Notes: generated by a model not told the origin, from the sequence alone. A DNA stretch of 64,000 bases from Ctena decussata (GCA_963989385.1 OZ022506.1:64243434-64307433), one strand, 5' to 3'; positions 19,551 to 30,375 are shown, counted from the stretch's first letter. Numbers and translations: made by a program.

Positions 19551-19605
19551 ACACAATTTTGAATCAACATTGATTCAATATTGATCCGACGTTGTGTGCC
19601 CAGTG
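19551..19605. repeat. Short inverted element CCCAGCAGGCACACAA
   Basis: CCCAGCAGGCACACAA at the left is mirrored by TTGTGTGCCCAGTGAGG at the right, with inner TTGAATCAACATTGATTCAA. It resembles common small repeats in marine invertebrates. Confidence 0.65.
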
Positions 19606-19689
19606 AGGTCTGGTGTCCCTTTGTTTAAGTATTAGCAAGACCAGCAATTTACTCTATATTACGATATTTGTAGGCTGACCTATACTGGG

Positions 19690-19775
19690 TTCGAGGTAAT
19701 AAAACTTGAGAATAATCTCAAACTCAAAATAAAGCACACTGATTGGCTGCTGTACTCAAGTTTTATAACCTCTGG
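19690..19775. mobile_element. CCGAGGT-type MITE, short form (86 bp)
   Basis: TTCGAGGTAATAAAACTTGAG and CTCAAGTTTTATAACCTCTGG are nearly perfect inverted ends around one CACACTGATTGGCTGCTGTA. It is the minimal form of the element at 9348-9610. Confidence 0.85.
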
Positions 19776-20791
19776 ATCTGATCCCTTTAGCAGTGGGATC
19801 AGCACTTTTAATGCATTAATTTTTAAAATTCTTTTCAAAATCTTCTATTTCATTCCAAACATGGCTACATCATCCCTCTTTGGAGAGAAGTTGGGAATAA
19901 CTGAGGCAGTGTCTCGTATAAGCCACCTCCAAGAATTCTTTGATTCGATTCCAAACATGAGTGTAATAGAGACTGACCCCTGATGACCACATTAGGGACT
20001 TGAGACGAGTCTCACTTTGAAAATTTGAAACTGTCCAAGTAAGTCATCAAATGTTAATCACTGATTCTCAAGAAAGTGTAACGAATGGTGTCATGGCTTT
20101 AAACGCATGTATATTTTTGTTTTGAGTCGTCGATTAAATCAAATAAGTGCATGCTCTGAAGTTTGTGCCACTACCTTAAACTTTTAAGTTATAATATTGA
20201 TTCAAATACACGGAAATACTCACTTAGTCATACCTGATACTGAAGGATCCCCCCTATTTTTTGCATGTCATAATTAAAGATGTCAATATTTACTTTCAAT
20301 TCTTTTGAAGACTTTCGGCGTGAAGCAATAGTCTTGACTTGGAAAGGTTGCTTTTATCGAGTCCTTTCGACTAGTGATTAATGGGTATACTTTGGAACAC
20401 AATGCTTTGTTTAACTCATGATTGTTTCTTGTCACTGAGTTCTGTGTATTCTACGAGTCCAAGCATTAACAATGCATTCCAAAGTTTCGGATGAGGCTAA
20501 CCAGGTTTGTTTTTTCACCAAGGAGGTCATAATCAGCTACCCTGACAGGTCATAACTATTTTTTTACTATCTATTAAATTCAAATTTTATTTTGACGCGT
20601 CCTTAGTATTCTGAAAAACGTAATTTTCCAAGTGTATTTTACGAGTCAAGCCAAAGTCACCCAGTTTTTTTAACAAGAAAGAAACCTAGTGCCTGCCGTG
20701 GAAGGGAGACAACCCCTACTGGTCATTGGACAACTAGCGTAACCCTTTACGAATATGCTTCATAGAAAATAAGTTTCACGTTTCAAAAAAT

Positions 20792-21186
20792 TATTTTACG
20801 GGACGTATTATACGGGACAGAAATGCTGAGTAGTTCAGGAATGGACCCAGCAAGAAGCTGATACACTCTTAAAAAGGGCAGATTGTCTTTTTCATTTAAA
20901 AATGTACACATGAACGGCCAATCAGAAGCTGCAAAAGATTGAAAATATGGGAGAAATTTTCAGTTTTTGAATATCTCATATTATGATTTCATGATTCAAC
21001 AAAATATTCGTTTAGTATTTACCTTCTTCTTAAACTGAATTTGATATGTCCATTTATGCGCTAAATATTTTCCACGGATTGTAATGGGCTATTAAAATGA
21101 AATACTGATGCACTGTGGTCTAGTTTTAGGAAATAAATCGACTTTCGAGCAGTCCCGTATAATACAGAAATGTGTCCCGTAAAATA
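20792..21186. repeat. Inverted repeat TATTTTACGGGAC
   Basis: TATTTTACGGGACGTATTAT and CGGGACAG on the left are matched by CAGTCCCGTATAATAC and GTCCCGTAAAATA on the right. The right arm has a short insertion between the two words. A lone TTTTACGGGACAATAC recurs at 21914. It could be a nested element of about 395 bp; boundaries are approximate. Confidence 0.6.
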
Positions 21187-22104
21187 CAATTACATTTGAT
21201 AGCAGTTCTTTAAAGAAAAAAAAGTTCCGACAAACCTGAGAATTAGAAATTAAGTTTTAAATTAATTATAATATATGTGTCTTTATTCTCTGTCCTAGAC
21301 TGAGTAATCTGCTCTCTTTATCTGTAGTTTTAATTTGTTTTCTTGGAAAATTTGGTCAAATTTCAAGTCTGCAAAAATAGATTGCCTAATTCGCAATTTA
21401 TATGGCGCTAGAAATGATGTTCTTCTGCAGTTTAGTCATCTTTAAGTGTTACATAGGCGTTATTGTCATCAGAATTTGGAAATTTTCTTAGTGGGAAGAC
21501 TTGAGAAATTGTGCGAGCAAATGCAACATTAATGTCCCTTAAAATACAAATTTAAAACAAGTTTCACTGTCTTAATAAGATGATTTTATGGTAATTTTTT
21601 TCATATAACAGCAAAATATACACAAGTCAAAGATGCTTGACTTTTAGATGCATGTATCTTGAAGTATTCTTGTCGGAAAGTCTCATATTACAACTATTGA
21701 GATTTCAAGTTTTTTTCTATTTAAGAACTGAGAAAAAGAACTTGAAATGCAAAGCAGGAATGCTGATTAAAAAGAGCAAACAGACTGGCAAATTGTAACG
21801 CAAACACTTCTCTGTGGTTAAATATAGAACTTGTTCATGCAACAACACCGCATCTAGCCATTTTTGTTAATATTTGTATCTAAACACAAACAATTCACTG
21901 TCACATTTTAAGATCGTGCATTTTACGGGACAATACAGAAGACATGAATAGCAGTGTAACCACTCTAGATGCTCTAAAAAGCATATGCGTTTTATACAGA
22001 TAGGTTAAAGTTTTAAAGTTTAAAACAGGAGTTTTCCTTGAGGATTTCAAATCTTTAACTTCATGTGCTTGGCAGGAATAGTTTTCTTTCATGTTAGTTA
22101 AGTA
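21187..22104. other. Interior of the 3.3-kb element, no feature recognised
   Basis: AT-rich. The longest reading frames are about 60 codons and resemble nothing I know. Confidence 0.4.
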
Positions 22105-23002
22105 TACTGAACGCCAAAAGAAACGCCTACAAGTTTAGGTTCAGTTTTCTTCTGTCAACTGAGTTATAGTTTTAAATCATATATAGCAGAAAACACGACT
22201 GACGTTTGCCAACAATATAAACTTATCTTCTTGCAAAATTAAACTTGGATTAAAGAGTTATCTCAATTTATCGTGAAACATTCAAAGTTGTTGTAAGAAT
22301 TGTCTTTCCTTTGGCGGTATAATAGATTGTTTCCAAAACAAGACTCTGATGTGTGGTTATGAAGAAAACGTCGGTTTTATTACCATGGTATTCTTCTTAG
22401 GAACATGACAGCAGTTTGAAGTTGAACACTTGTCAAATTATCTCCCTTGCAATTAAACAAATAGCAAAATGGGAAGTCCAATAACATCAAAAGTTCTGCA
22501 GTGCTACAAAAAATTTCTTTGCAAACCTTTTTATTTTTACTCTTGTTAATTAATTTAAACTCTTCGTATGAGTGGTTTCTGTTCTTTATAAGAAATACAG
22601 GGTGTTAAAAGGTCTATGGAAATCCAATGGTAAGCCAGTGTTACTGTTTCTACTGCCAACTTTCACTTGATTGTTTCTCTAAAACGCAGGGCTCGACAGC
22701 TTTGATTTTTTCGCTGTTTCTTACCTTTGCCGCGGACATTATGTCTAGAGAAAATAATTAGCTGAGCATCATAGGGAATTTAAAATTCAGCTTCTGAAAA
22801 TATGGTGACTTTAAGTTTAACCCCATCACAAAAGCAAGCGTTCTGGTCTCTAAAGTTTATTGAATATCGATGCGTTATATAGTGCTCCTTCTGTCGGAAT
22901 ATCATAAACAAAGTACCTTAAAATGTCTAAGTAAGAGCATATACCTATACCTTCAAATAAATTGGGCGTATACATTGTATGCGTTTCTTTTGACGTTCAG
23001 TA
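22105..23002. mobile_element. Tc1/mariner-like non-autonomous element, 898 bp
   Basis: The ends TACTGAACGCCAAAAGAAAC and the complement TACTGAACGTCAAAAGAAAC are inverted, with TA outside both (22103-22104, 23003-23004). The TA duplication and terminal consensus fit the Tc1/mariner superfamily. It is too short to hold an intact transposase and none is recognisable. It is nested in the 3.3-kb element. Confidence 0.8.
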
Positions 23003-23448
23003 TACAATGAGATCGTATTGCTTCTTTTTGGTAGAAGAAGAGCATTTTGCTTTTTCAGAAATAACAGAGTGAAGATTTCTAAAGCTCAACTTCGTCCTAA
23101 ACAAAATCACCTGCCTCTACGGTGGATTATACCCTTATACCTCTAGCAATTGCTTCAAGTATTTGGTATATATGACTCGTAGAATACTCAAGAGAAGTTT
23201 TAGTGCCTTCGCGTTGTCTATCGTTATCTGAATTCATCTGATATTTACTGTGCAATACTTTAGATTTGTGAAATGACCGTCAGCGATCTCTATATGACTT
23301 GTTTACTTTTTCGATTTTTTAACCACCCACAAGTTACACTTTCTTGAGAATCAGTGTAATGTTTTCGTGAAGACCTTCGATTTGATACCAAACATGACTA
23401 TAGTTGGAAGTTATCGCCTTATGAGGATGGGGTCAGGATGGAAGGCGG

Positions 23449-23475
23449 CGGTGGTGGTGGTGGTGGTGGTGGTGG
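23449..23475. repeat. (GGT)n microsatellite
   Basis: GGT repeated about eight to nine times, preceded by GGCGGC. The relative at 56.5 kb lacks the expansion. Confidence 0.93.
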
Positions 23476-23772
23476 GGGTCTGTATATCTGTTCTGATTCT
23501 GTATTATCCCTTGTATAAGTCTGGCTATTTTAGCTTAAAGTCCCCTTTGCAGCCATATAGTCAACAGATCGGAACGAATTTCGTTTAGACATATCACAAA
23601 CTCAGGGAAAACAATCCAGGCAAGTTCTGGTGACTGTGGTCTAATGGTGGATGCGATAACGATATTTTAACACTGGTTGACAATTGGGCTATTCTCAGTT
23701 TTCCAACTCGTTGCTTTGCCATGCATGTGTGCGGCTATTCCGAATGATGAGTCGGAACGGTTCTCGTTAATG

Positions 23773-24685
23773 CCCCTATTCCACACAGACCACGAATCCC
23801 ACGAATCGCAATGAATTGATAAATATTAGAATTCGTGGCGATTGTAAATGTTCTGGTCCAATTCGTGATGCTCTACGATTCATTTACGATACAAGTACAA
23901 TGGGGCTACGAATATTCGTGGGATTCGACTTGATTCGGCTGGACTCGCACGAATATTGTCAAGAATTCAGTACGATTTACAGGAATCTCTTTGGAAATAC
24001 TGCACAAACGTTTAGAATTAGTTACGAATCAGTTAAGTATACGCCGAATGCACGTACGAATCCGGTATGAAAAAAATGAATTCGTGACTATTCTCGAAAA
24101 TTCGTGGGATTTTCTCCCAAGATAAGTATGAAAAGGCCCCAAGCCTGATCACAGATCCTTTGCTGTACGTACATATTAAGTATGAACCATCAGAAATCTA
24201 TGGCCACAAAATGAAATATCTACGCACGAGGCACATGATGTCGTAACGACGTCGTACTAAGGTCAGTGCGACGTAATGACATCTCATCGACGTCAGTACG
24301 ACGTCATTTGCCCGCTGGGTAGATAAATGCATGCGTCCAGAGCCTTCACTGAGCGCAAATGCATCAAATATACAAATTCAGGAATCCCCGAATGAGCTGA
24401 GAACACTACGAACGCCTCAGAATCGATTTCGAATCAGTTACGATGCCTAAGAATGCATTAAGAATCTGTTTCGAATTTACTACGAAGTTTTTGAATCGGG
24501 AGTTCGTGGCCAAAATTTTGAACAGCTCAAAACTTTTGCCACGAATTCCCGATTGCTCAAGAATTGCAAGAACTGACTACGAATATATACGATTCAGTCA
24601 AGGACTTCGCGAAGTAATTACGATTCAGCTACGAATCCTAAAATTTATCAATTCGTGACGATTCGTGGTCTGTGTGGAATAGGGG
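23773..24685. mobile_element. 913-bp TIR element crowded with ATTCGT/ACGAAT
   Basis: A 26-bp perfect inverted end starts CCCCTATTCCACACAGACC at both sides, and the inversion continues more loosely through ATTGATAAAT. More than a dozen exact ACGAAT or ATTCGT words, plus many TACGATTC variants, are spread through the interior on both strands. The inverted relative at about 53295 lacks the element: it joins CATTC..GACCCATC straight to AGACACAACTTGC. A GACGTC foldback (24224-24320) is nested inside. The clean target duplication is unclear because about 20 extra bases flank it. Confidence 0.8.
24224..24320. mobile_element. GACGTC foldback nested in the ATTCGT element
   Basis: Mirrored ATGATGTCGTAACGACGTCG and CATCGACGTCAGTACGACGTC words, ending TGCCCGCTGGGT. 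Same family as 16564-16650. Confidence 0.7.
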
Positions 24686-25014
24686 TATAAGACACAACTT
24701 GCTGAGAGGAAGGCGTGTGCAGTTTCGACAAAATTTCCCCAGCGGAATAAATTATCGAAGTTCCCCCAGCGGGGTAAAAATCTAAGTTCGGATACATATA
24801 ATTCGGACGTTTTTCAAAATGCTCTAACTCTTTTTTTTTTTTTTTTGTCACAGTTTAGTTCTCTTTCTTCTCTTCTGGCTCCTAGTGAAAATGGTAGCGG
24901 AATGAACTGGAAACTGGCTTATTGGAACGGAATGAGCTGAAAACTGGCTTATTGGGTATATATCAACAGATGACCTTAACCAAGTCCAACAACCCTGCTA
25001 TAATAATACATAAT
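24686..25014. repeat. Segment with an inverted relative at 53030-53290
   Basis: ACACAACTTGCTGAGAGGAAGG, CCCCAGCGGGGTAAAAATC, a 16-T run (24831-24846) and GTGAAAATGGTAGCGGAATG reappear in reverse complement at 53030-53290. No gene. The T run is 14 long in the second tandem copy. Confidence 0.75.
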
Positions 25015-25251
25015 TGAGCCGCGACACGAGAAAACCAACAATGTGGTTGTGCAAACAGCGCAGACTCAGATCAGTCTGGGCATCCGCCAAGTGTGATGAG
25101 AGTCTTTGCAGTGCACTTAAAATGTAGCTAAGGTTTCAGCTACCTCCATGCGGGCAGGGAAGACTCTGATCAGACTGGGCGGATGCCCAGGCTGATCTGA
25201 GTCTTCGCTTGGCGCACAACCACCTTGTTGGTTTTCTCGTGTTGCGGCTCA
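25015..25251. mobile_element. TGAGCCGCGACACG foldback MITE, copy 2
   Basis: Same ends as 16795-17032. The middle carries AGTGTGATGAGAGTCTTTGC, a variant shared with 56900-57133, so those two belong to one subfamily and sit in related flanks. Confidence 0.88.
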
Positions 25252-25640
25252 TATTAAGTATAAGTTTCATAGAATTCCAATAACTCATGTACTACTGATG
25301 TCATTCTGACACAACTTTATGTGAACCACTGGTTTATGGTGATACACATTTATGTAAAGTCTCATGAAAGTCTGATAATTGGTTACTTAGTTATGGCACA
25401 TTTTATTGTTTTGAAATCAATTCAAGGGCGATAACTCATGCATTACTGAAGCCAGTCTGACGAAACTTCACATGCATCAGCACCTTATAGTGATGTATAC
25501 ATGAAATTCCGTTCAATGGTTACTTAGTAATGGCTCCGGGCGGACGGACGGAAAGGCGGACGGACGGAAGTACGGACGGACATGGACATGCACAAAACTA
25601 TATCCCTCCGCCTTCGGTGGCGGATAAAAACGGTACTTAA
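25252..25640. repeat. Dispersed bivalve-type repeat ending CCGCCTTCGGTGGCGG
   Basis: It has two CAA(G)GGCGATAACTCATGCA-type phrases, then a (CGGACGGA)n stretch at about 25543-25585, then the terminal hairpin CCGCCTTCGGTGGCGG. I recall this arrangement as common in bivalve genomes. The relative at 57134-57672 has an extra ~80 bp before the terminal hairpin. Confidence 0.72.
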
Positions 25641-25857
25641 GTTCCGCTATCCTTGGCCCTAAGGTAGCCGGGGTTGCAAATAGCTGCTGCATTATTTACA
25701 AATATCCCAGAAAAGCCAAATACAAGGAATGGTTGCGATGTCCAAACTATTCAGAGTAACCACAGTACATGAAAACCACTCAGGCCGCATCTGAAAAGAG
25801 GGCCTGGTTTTACACATTTATGCCTGTATTTCTACAATGGACTCTCTCGTCTTCAAA

Positions 25858-26061
25858 TGAGCCCCGGTAGCTAAGTGGGTTAAGCGCTGGCCTACTGATC
25901 TAGCGGACCGGGTTCGAATCCCGCTTGAGGCGAGAATCTTTCCGACCGTAAACGGGGTTCCATTGCACACAGCTTTTCATTATCATCGTCCCATCGTCCT
26001 GATATGACTGAAATACTGTTAAAAAGGACGTAAAATCTCAAATCATTCATCCATCCATCCA
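25858..26061 (+). mobile_element. tRNA-headed SINE, family S1, with 15-bp target duplication
   Basis: Direct repeats TCTCTCGTCTTCAAA lie at 25843-25857 and 26062-26076. The related P4 site (about 57890) reads TCTCTCCCGTCTGCAAAGTG once, an empty site. Head: CCCCGGTAGCTAAGTGGGTT (A-box region) and CCGGGTTCGAATCCCG (B box). Body: GTTCCATTGCACACAGC. 3' block: CTGATATGACTGAAATACTG. Tail: (CATC)n. This is the best-preserved S1 copy. It lies in both tandem copies but not in P4. Confidence 0.93.
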
Positions 26062-26157
26062 TCTCTCGTCTTCAAAGTGGGACAAAGAATAAAGGAGACT
26101 TTTCCTCCATTCCAATTCCAATCCATTTCATTCTATTCCATGTATGTCATTTTTACT

Positions 26158-26400
26158 CTGGCTCTGCTATAATGCAGACGGTCAAGAGTTCGAATCCCCG
26201 TTGGGCCAGCCAGCGACTTAAAGCTGTGTCAACCCAGCAGTAAATGGGTACTTGTTTTCGAATCAGGGAAGGATAGAGGCTACGAAAAGAGATTGATGAG
26301 CTCCGCCTGCCAAATGTTGTGTCCAAGATATGTTGGTCTCTGTGACACCCACTGCCTCAACCGTCATTAGGCTACGGGAAACTTACCACGTACTAAAATC
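26158..26400 (+). mobile_element. SINE fragment, family S5
   Basis: AGAGTTCGAATCCCCGTTGG is a B-box-like tRNA part; GTCAACCCAGCAGTAAATGG and GGCTACGGGAAACTTACC are the family body and 3' end. A fuller copy is at 58155-58445. Confidence 0.7.
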
Positions 26401-26454
26401 TCAAGGAAAATTACAAGACCATAACGATGTTGAAATAATATCCTGCATGAAATG

Positions 26455-26520
26455 CAAACTCTGTAGATCCTGATCTGGCGCCGCGTGTTGCGGCGTCTGA
26501 TCTGGGCCTACACTGTTTGC
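26455..26520. repeat. Hairpin TGATCTGGCGCCGCG
   Basis: AACTCTGTAGATCCTGATCTGG-type left arm pairs with TCTGATCTGGGCCTACACTG around GCCGCGTGTTGCGGC. Counterparts at 37838-37903 and 58490-58553. Confidence 0.75.
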
Positions 26521-26589
26521 AAAGCTCCTAGGTGCCCACTCACTAAAAATCCTATTGTTATGTGATCTAACTCAGGATTATCCCATTTA

Positions 26590-27310
26590 GCGATTTAAGA
26601 ATTAGAACATCAAAATGGACTCACTTCAGATAGCCCATTATAAAACAGTCGTAGTTATGCCCGAGGCCTTTACCCTTTGAATCATTGACTCGTCCAGGTG
26701 AGAAACAGTCCATTATGGTAATAGGTGTTTAGGATCAGTATTGCCTCCCTTTGAATATTAAGTGGACTCTTCTATTGATTTTGGACTGGTTTATTATTTC
26801 AGAGTAGGGGTTTTTGTTAAATTTTTCTGTAAGTACAAATCTTTACACCCCTTAATATCTTAAATTGACTCGTCCGTCAATGAGTATTGAACAGTCCATT
26901 ATTGAAAATGGGGGTGTCAGAAAGGCATTTGCATTTCCACCCTCGTATATTGAAATGGACTCTTCCATCTACGCATTTGGATCATTCCATTATCCAGAGG
27001 GGCGTTACTATAAATCATTTCACCACTATATTAAATTGACTATTCCATCATAGAGCCCTCTATTAATTTGTAATAGGGGTGTTTGATAAAAAAAATCTCG
27101 GGCAACATCATGAATGATTTAAATGAACTCTTCTACCATTGGCATTGGATTAGGGCATTTTTGAGTAATGTCGCAAACTGCACAGGATAAGTGGGAGTTG
27201 AGCGATGTTCACCAAGTCATGCTGCGCTGACTGCATTGATAATGAAATGATGGGTGACACTCAAACAGACAAGCCTGCTTCGTAGCATTGATAAATGGAA
27301 CACTGCGATA
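26590..27310. repeat. Degenerate tandem array and shared tail of copy P2
   Basis: TGGACTCTTCTATTGATTTTGGACTGG, GACTCGTCCGTCAATGAGTA and CAGTCCATTATTGAAAATGG occur at about 100-bp spacing. The array is followed by the fixed block ending in GGGTGACACTCAAACAGAC. The MULE insertion of P1 is absent: TTAAGACCTTTCCAACAGTA is intact at about 27312. Confidence 0.8.
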
Positions 27311-28760
27311 TTAAGACCTTTCCAACAGTATTTCAGTCATATCAGGACGCTGAATGGATTTGGGTCAGATTTAATCAGAATGAACATTTAACAACGTTGT
27401 TTTCAAATGTAAGCAATGTATACCCTCCAAGATGCTCGCAAGCTGCCTTTACAAAAAAATAGCAAAACACAAAAATGACAATACTGACAGCCCACCTTTG
27501 TGTCAGAATGATACTTGCAATTTTTTTCAGATTGATTATCTAAGATGGCTGCCATCTACCGTTAATAAAAACAGCAAAATACATGAACATGGCATTATCT
27601 CAAGAATCGCTGAACGTATTTTTTTCCAAAACTATATCAGAATGAAAGCATCACGTTTGCGCGACTATACCTGAAAATTTTCCCGTACATATCTGGGTCC
27701 GCGGATTTAAGTTGAAGCGCTTCTGTTTCACATACTGAGAGGCAGTTTTTAATTTCAACTGAGAAACTTTTTCATCTAACAAAGGCAAACTGACTTTTAA
27801 ACTTCAAAAAAGAGAATGGTATACAGTTATATTGTACCTTGCTAACAAAACGGGTAACATCAAAATAAACTTCAAAACATTGAAATATCCGAGGTTTTGT
27901 GAAATAAATCAGTCGAGCAGAGTAAGAAAAAATAGTCGCGCATTCGTATGAAAATAAGTCACATTTCGTATGTTAAAAAGTCATGCATACGTATGGCGTC
28001 CGTCAGAGGAAGCCTTGCATGAAGCCATTTCACTAAGAGGATAATAAAACATTCTTTTCCGGTGTTTTAACGTTTGCCCAAGCCCTCGTGTATTAACATG
28101 TTGCAGCCCTTACCGCTGCGTTTGCCCAAGCCCTCGTGTATTAACATGTTGCAGCCCTTACCGCTGCGTTTGCCCAAGCCCTCGTGTATTGACATGTTGC
28201 AGCCCTCACCGCGCAGCGGTAAGGGCTGCAACGTGTTAATACACGAGGGCTTGGGCAAACGTTAAAACACCGGGAAAGAATGTTTTATGGTCATTGTTAT
28301 AAACCTTCTTACGGAAGCAATCTTGATTCCAGAGCTCTGCAAACGACACGAAAGCGGGCTTTAATGGTGTTTAAGCCCTGGCACACCCGTGTTTTAACAA
28401 TGTTGAAGCTCTGTTTTAAGTATTTGGGCTGCGCCATAAGAAAGACTATCTTCCTATGTGTAGACCCGGATCATCCGTTACATCCGTTGATTTCAGTACT
28501 CAGGAACCTTGGCAATGTCAAAGTGCTGTACGGCCCCGCGGGATTGTATGGGTCTCCGCTGCGTTTTATATCAGGGCTCTATAATCGTTTCTGTTGTGCT
28601 CCGGTTTTTGTTTGTACGACAGCGTATTAATCAGCATCAAAATGATGTCTTATCAACGGTCATTTCGACGCTGTGTGTCGCATGTCCCGACACGATTCGC
28701 CCGAAACCAACATGCCCGTATAAGCTGTCGAGTGTTCTAACCTGTTTTTTCTTTTATCAT
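27311..28760. repeat. Compound repeat copy P2, middle part
   Basis: Collinear with 6993-8360 and 59345-61390. Short frames occur but are disrupted in P4 by an insertion and substitutions, and I find no family match. It contains the long palindrome at 28047-28286. Confidence 0.75.
28047..28286. repeat. Long palindrome (copy P2), three left-arm modules
   Basis: The ~47-bp module CGTTTGCCCAAGCCCTCGTG..TTACCGCTG occurs three times in direct order, then once inverted after CCGCGCAGCGG. P1 has two left modules and P4 one. Confidence 0.9.
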
Positions 28761-29165
28761 ATAGTTTACATAACATGACTTCCAGCAGTAATACATCTAT
28801 GAAAAGTGTATTTCTTCAAAAGGTCACATCTCTTCAGTTTTTATATAACTGTGCATTCATTTATAACCTTATGCATATTTAACGCATGCTTTCATAGCGT
28901 TTTCGGTTCGACATGCTGATGTGCCGTATAGGCCATTTTCTATTCGTTATATTGTCCGAAATCTTCTCTTGTTTCAGTACTGCCGCATGAAGATTAGCAG
29001 AGGCTACATGCATATTGGAATTTGCTCCCCCGCCCCCTCCACACACACTAACACAGAAAACACTACTTGTTAAAAGCGATTATCATCCTTGTACAAACAG
29101 CACCCGAACCACTATGGGTGTAGTCATGTAGCTTGACCCACTAATTCCTCGTGTTCCATAAAAGG

Positions 29166-29507
29166 GGGAGCGGCAGTGGTGTCAGTAGTATAGGCGCTAG
29201 ACTATAGCAATCCAGAGGCTGCAGGTTCGACTCTCGCTCCTCTGGTGTTGGGATGAAACTTTTAAACCGAGGTCACGACTCCACACCGGGTAGGCGGCAA
29301 TCGAAAACACTCTTAACAATCGATTAACGCGGATCAAAACCCGCGTTTTCGATTGCAAATTGTCGCCTATTTGCAATCGAAAACGCTTTTTCAAAAGGTT
29401 TTGATCCGCGTTCGTCGACTGCACGAGCGTTTTCGATTGCCGTCTATCCGGTGTGGTCTCCGTATGACATGTTTGAGTTGATGTTAAACCCCGAGTTCGC
29501 ACACTGA
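29166..29507 (+). mobile_element. S2 SINE interrupted by MITE (P2)
   Basis: Same composite as 8958-9300. The MITE occupies about 29281-29456 (CCACACCGGGTAGGCGGCAA to its complement). The nested pair was therefore already formed before the compound-repeat copies separated. Confidence 0.82.
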
Positions 29508-29553
29508 TGTCTATAAAATGAACACTGGCAAACCGTACAGTCCCAAATCAGGG

Positions 29554-29623
29554 TCCGAGGTCATAAACTTGAGTATAATCTCAAACTCAAAATAAAGCAC
29601 ACTGATTGGCTGCTGTACTCAAG
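29554..29623. mobile_element. CCGAGGT MITE remnant at the duplication junction
   Basis: CCGAGGTCATAAACTTGAGT through GATTGGCTGCTGTACTCAAG; then the sequence switches to TCTGGGATGG, the start of copy 2. The matching place in copy 2 (40938-41146) retains 128 bp of hairpin between GGCTGC and TGTACTCAAG. Confidence 0.88.
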
Positions 29624-29878
29624 TCTGGGATGGTACTAATCATTTCACCCCTATTACATATTCAGTTGACTCTCCCCCTCATAGAGACGTTCATAATTCA
29701 AAATAGGGATGTTTGATAAAATGTGTCTCTGGCGGCAAATTTACCTCACACTCTGAATAATTCAAATGGACTTTTCGACCTGCGTCGGATAGGTCCATTA
29801 TGCAGAGACAAACTTATGTAAGTACTCAAATGTTGCGTAATTTCGCACACATGTGAGATGTGCTCTATACTGCAGTTA

Positions 29879-30047
29879 GTGAGTGAGTGAGTGAACTCGG
29901 GTTTAACGTCCCACCAACAACGAGGTCATATGGAGACGGGACCTCGGTTTAAAGTCTCATCCGAAAGACCGGAGAAGCGGGGGTTCGAACTTGCGATCCC
30001 TGGGTTGGTAGTCCGGAGTGTTTTCCACTACACTACAGCCGCTCCTC
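29879..30047 (-). mobile_element. S2 SINE (copy of 18494-18662)
   Basis: Identical by eye to the copy-1 element. Minus-strand head and GTTCGAACCCCCGC box present. Confidence 0.8.
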
Positions 30048-30138
30048 TATACTGTATAAATCATCCGTTAAATGGGTTTCAGTCTGCGCTAGGAGGTGAA
30101 CATGCATGTTAAGGGCTCGATTCCTTGAGCCTCCTGGT

Positions 30139-30330
30139 GGATGGATGGATGACTTCCGATTTTACGTTCTTTTTAACAGTATTTCAGTCATAGCAGGATG
30201 ATGGGAGGGTGATGACAATAGGCTGCGACTAATGAACCCTGTTGAAAAGTTTTCTGCTTCCAGCCGGAATCGAACCCGGGCCCACGCTAGCTTAGCAGGC
30301 CAGCTCCAGCAGGGCTTATCCCGAGCCGCT
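30139..30330 (-). mobile_element. S1 SINE (copy of 18754-18945)
   Basis: Same minus-strand S1 element as in duplication copy 1. Confidence 0.75.
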
Positions 30331-30375
30331 AAGAGATCGACATGGTTCGGTCGCGTTTAGCCCTCTGTGCTGTCT

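Larger units (their letters stand above)
20059..23356. mobile_element. 3.3-kb TIR element with CACTG ends and TAAT target duplication
   Basis: The 24-bp inverted ends begin CACTGATTCTCAAGAAAG at 20059, with the complement ending at 23356. TAAT lies on both sides (20055-20058, 23357-23360). An inverted relative at 56545-56880 passes from AGTCATCAAATAA directly to TAATGTTTTCGTGAAG, so it is the empty site. CACTG termini with a 4-bp duplication suggest the CMC group (Chapaev-like) by general knowledge, but no transposase is visible. It carries a nested Tc1/mariner-like element and a GGGAC inverted repeat. Non-autonomous. Confidence 0.85.
18239..29623. repeat. Tandem segmental duplication, copy 1 (11,385 bp)
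   Basis: From TCTGGGATGGTACTAATC at 18239 the sequence repeats at 29624 with an offset of exactly 11,385, falling to 11,383 after a shorter T tract. Copy 1 ends in GCTGTACTCAAG, joined directly to the start of copy 2. I noticed only these differences: C/T at 24327, 16 versus 14 T near 24846, and T/A in the palindrome. Its content is listed separately. No gene is present. Confidence 0.95.

Noticed and set aside
20059..23356. A LTR retrotransposon of 3.3 kb
   Set aside because: The terminal repeats are inverted, not direct, and there is no reverse transcriptase, protease or primer-binding site.
28058..28272. A CRISPR-like array from regularly spaced GCCCAAGCCCTCGTG
   Set aside because: Modules are contiguous without unique spacers and end in an inverted copy; this is an eukaryotic foldback palindrome.
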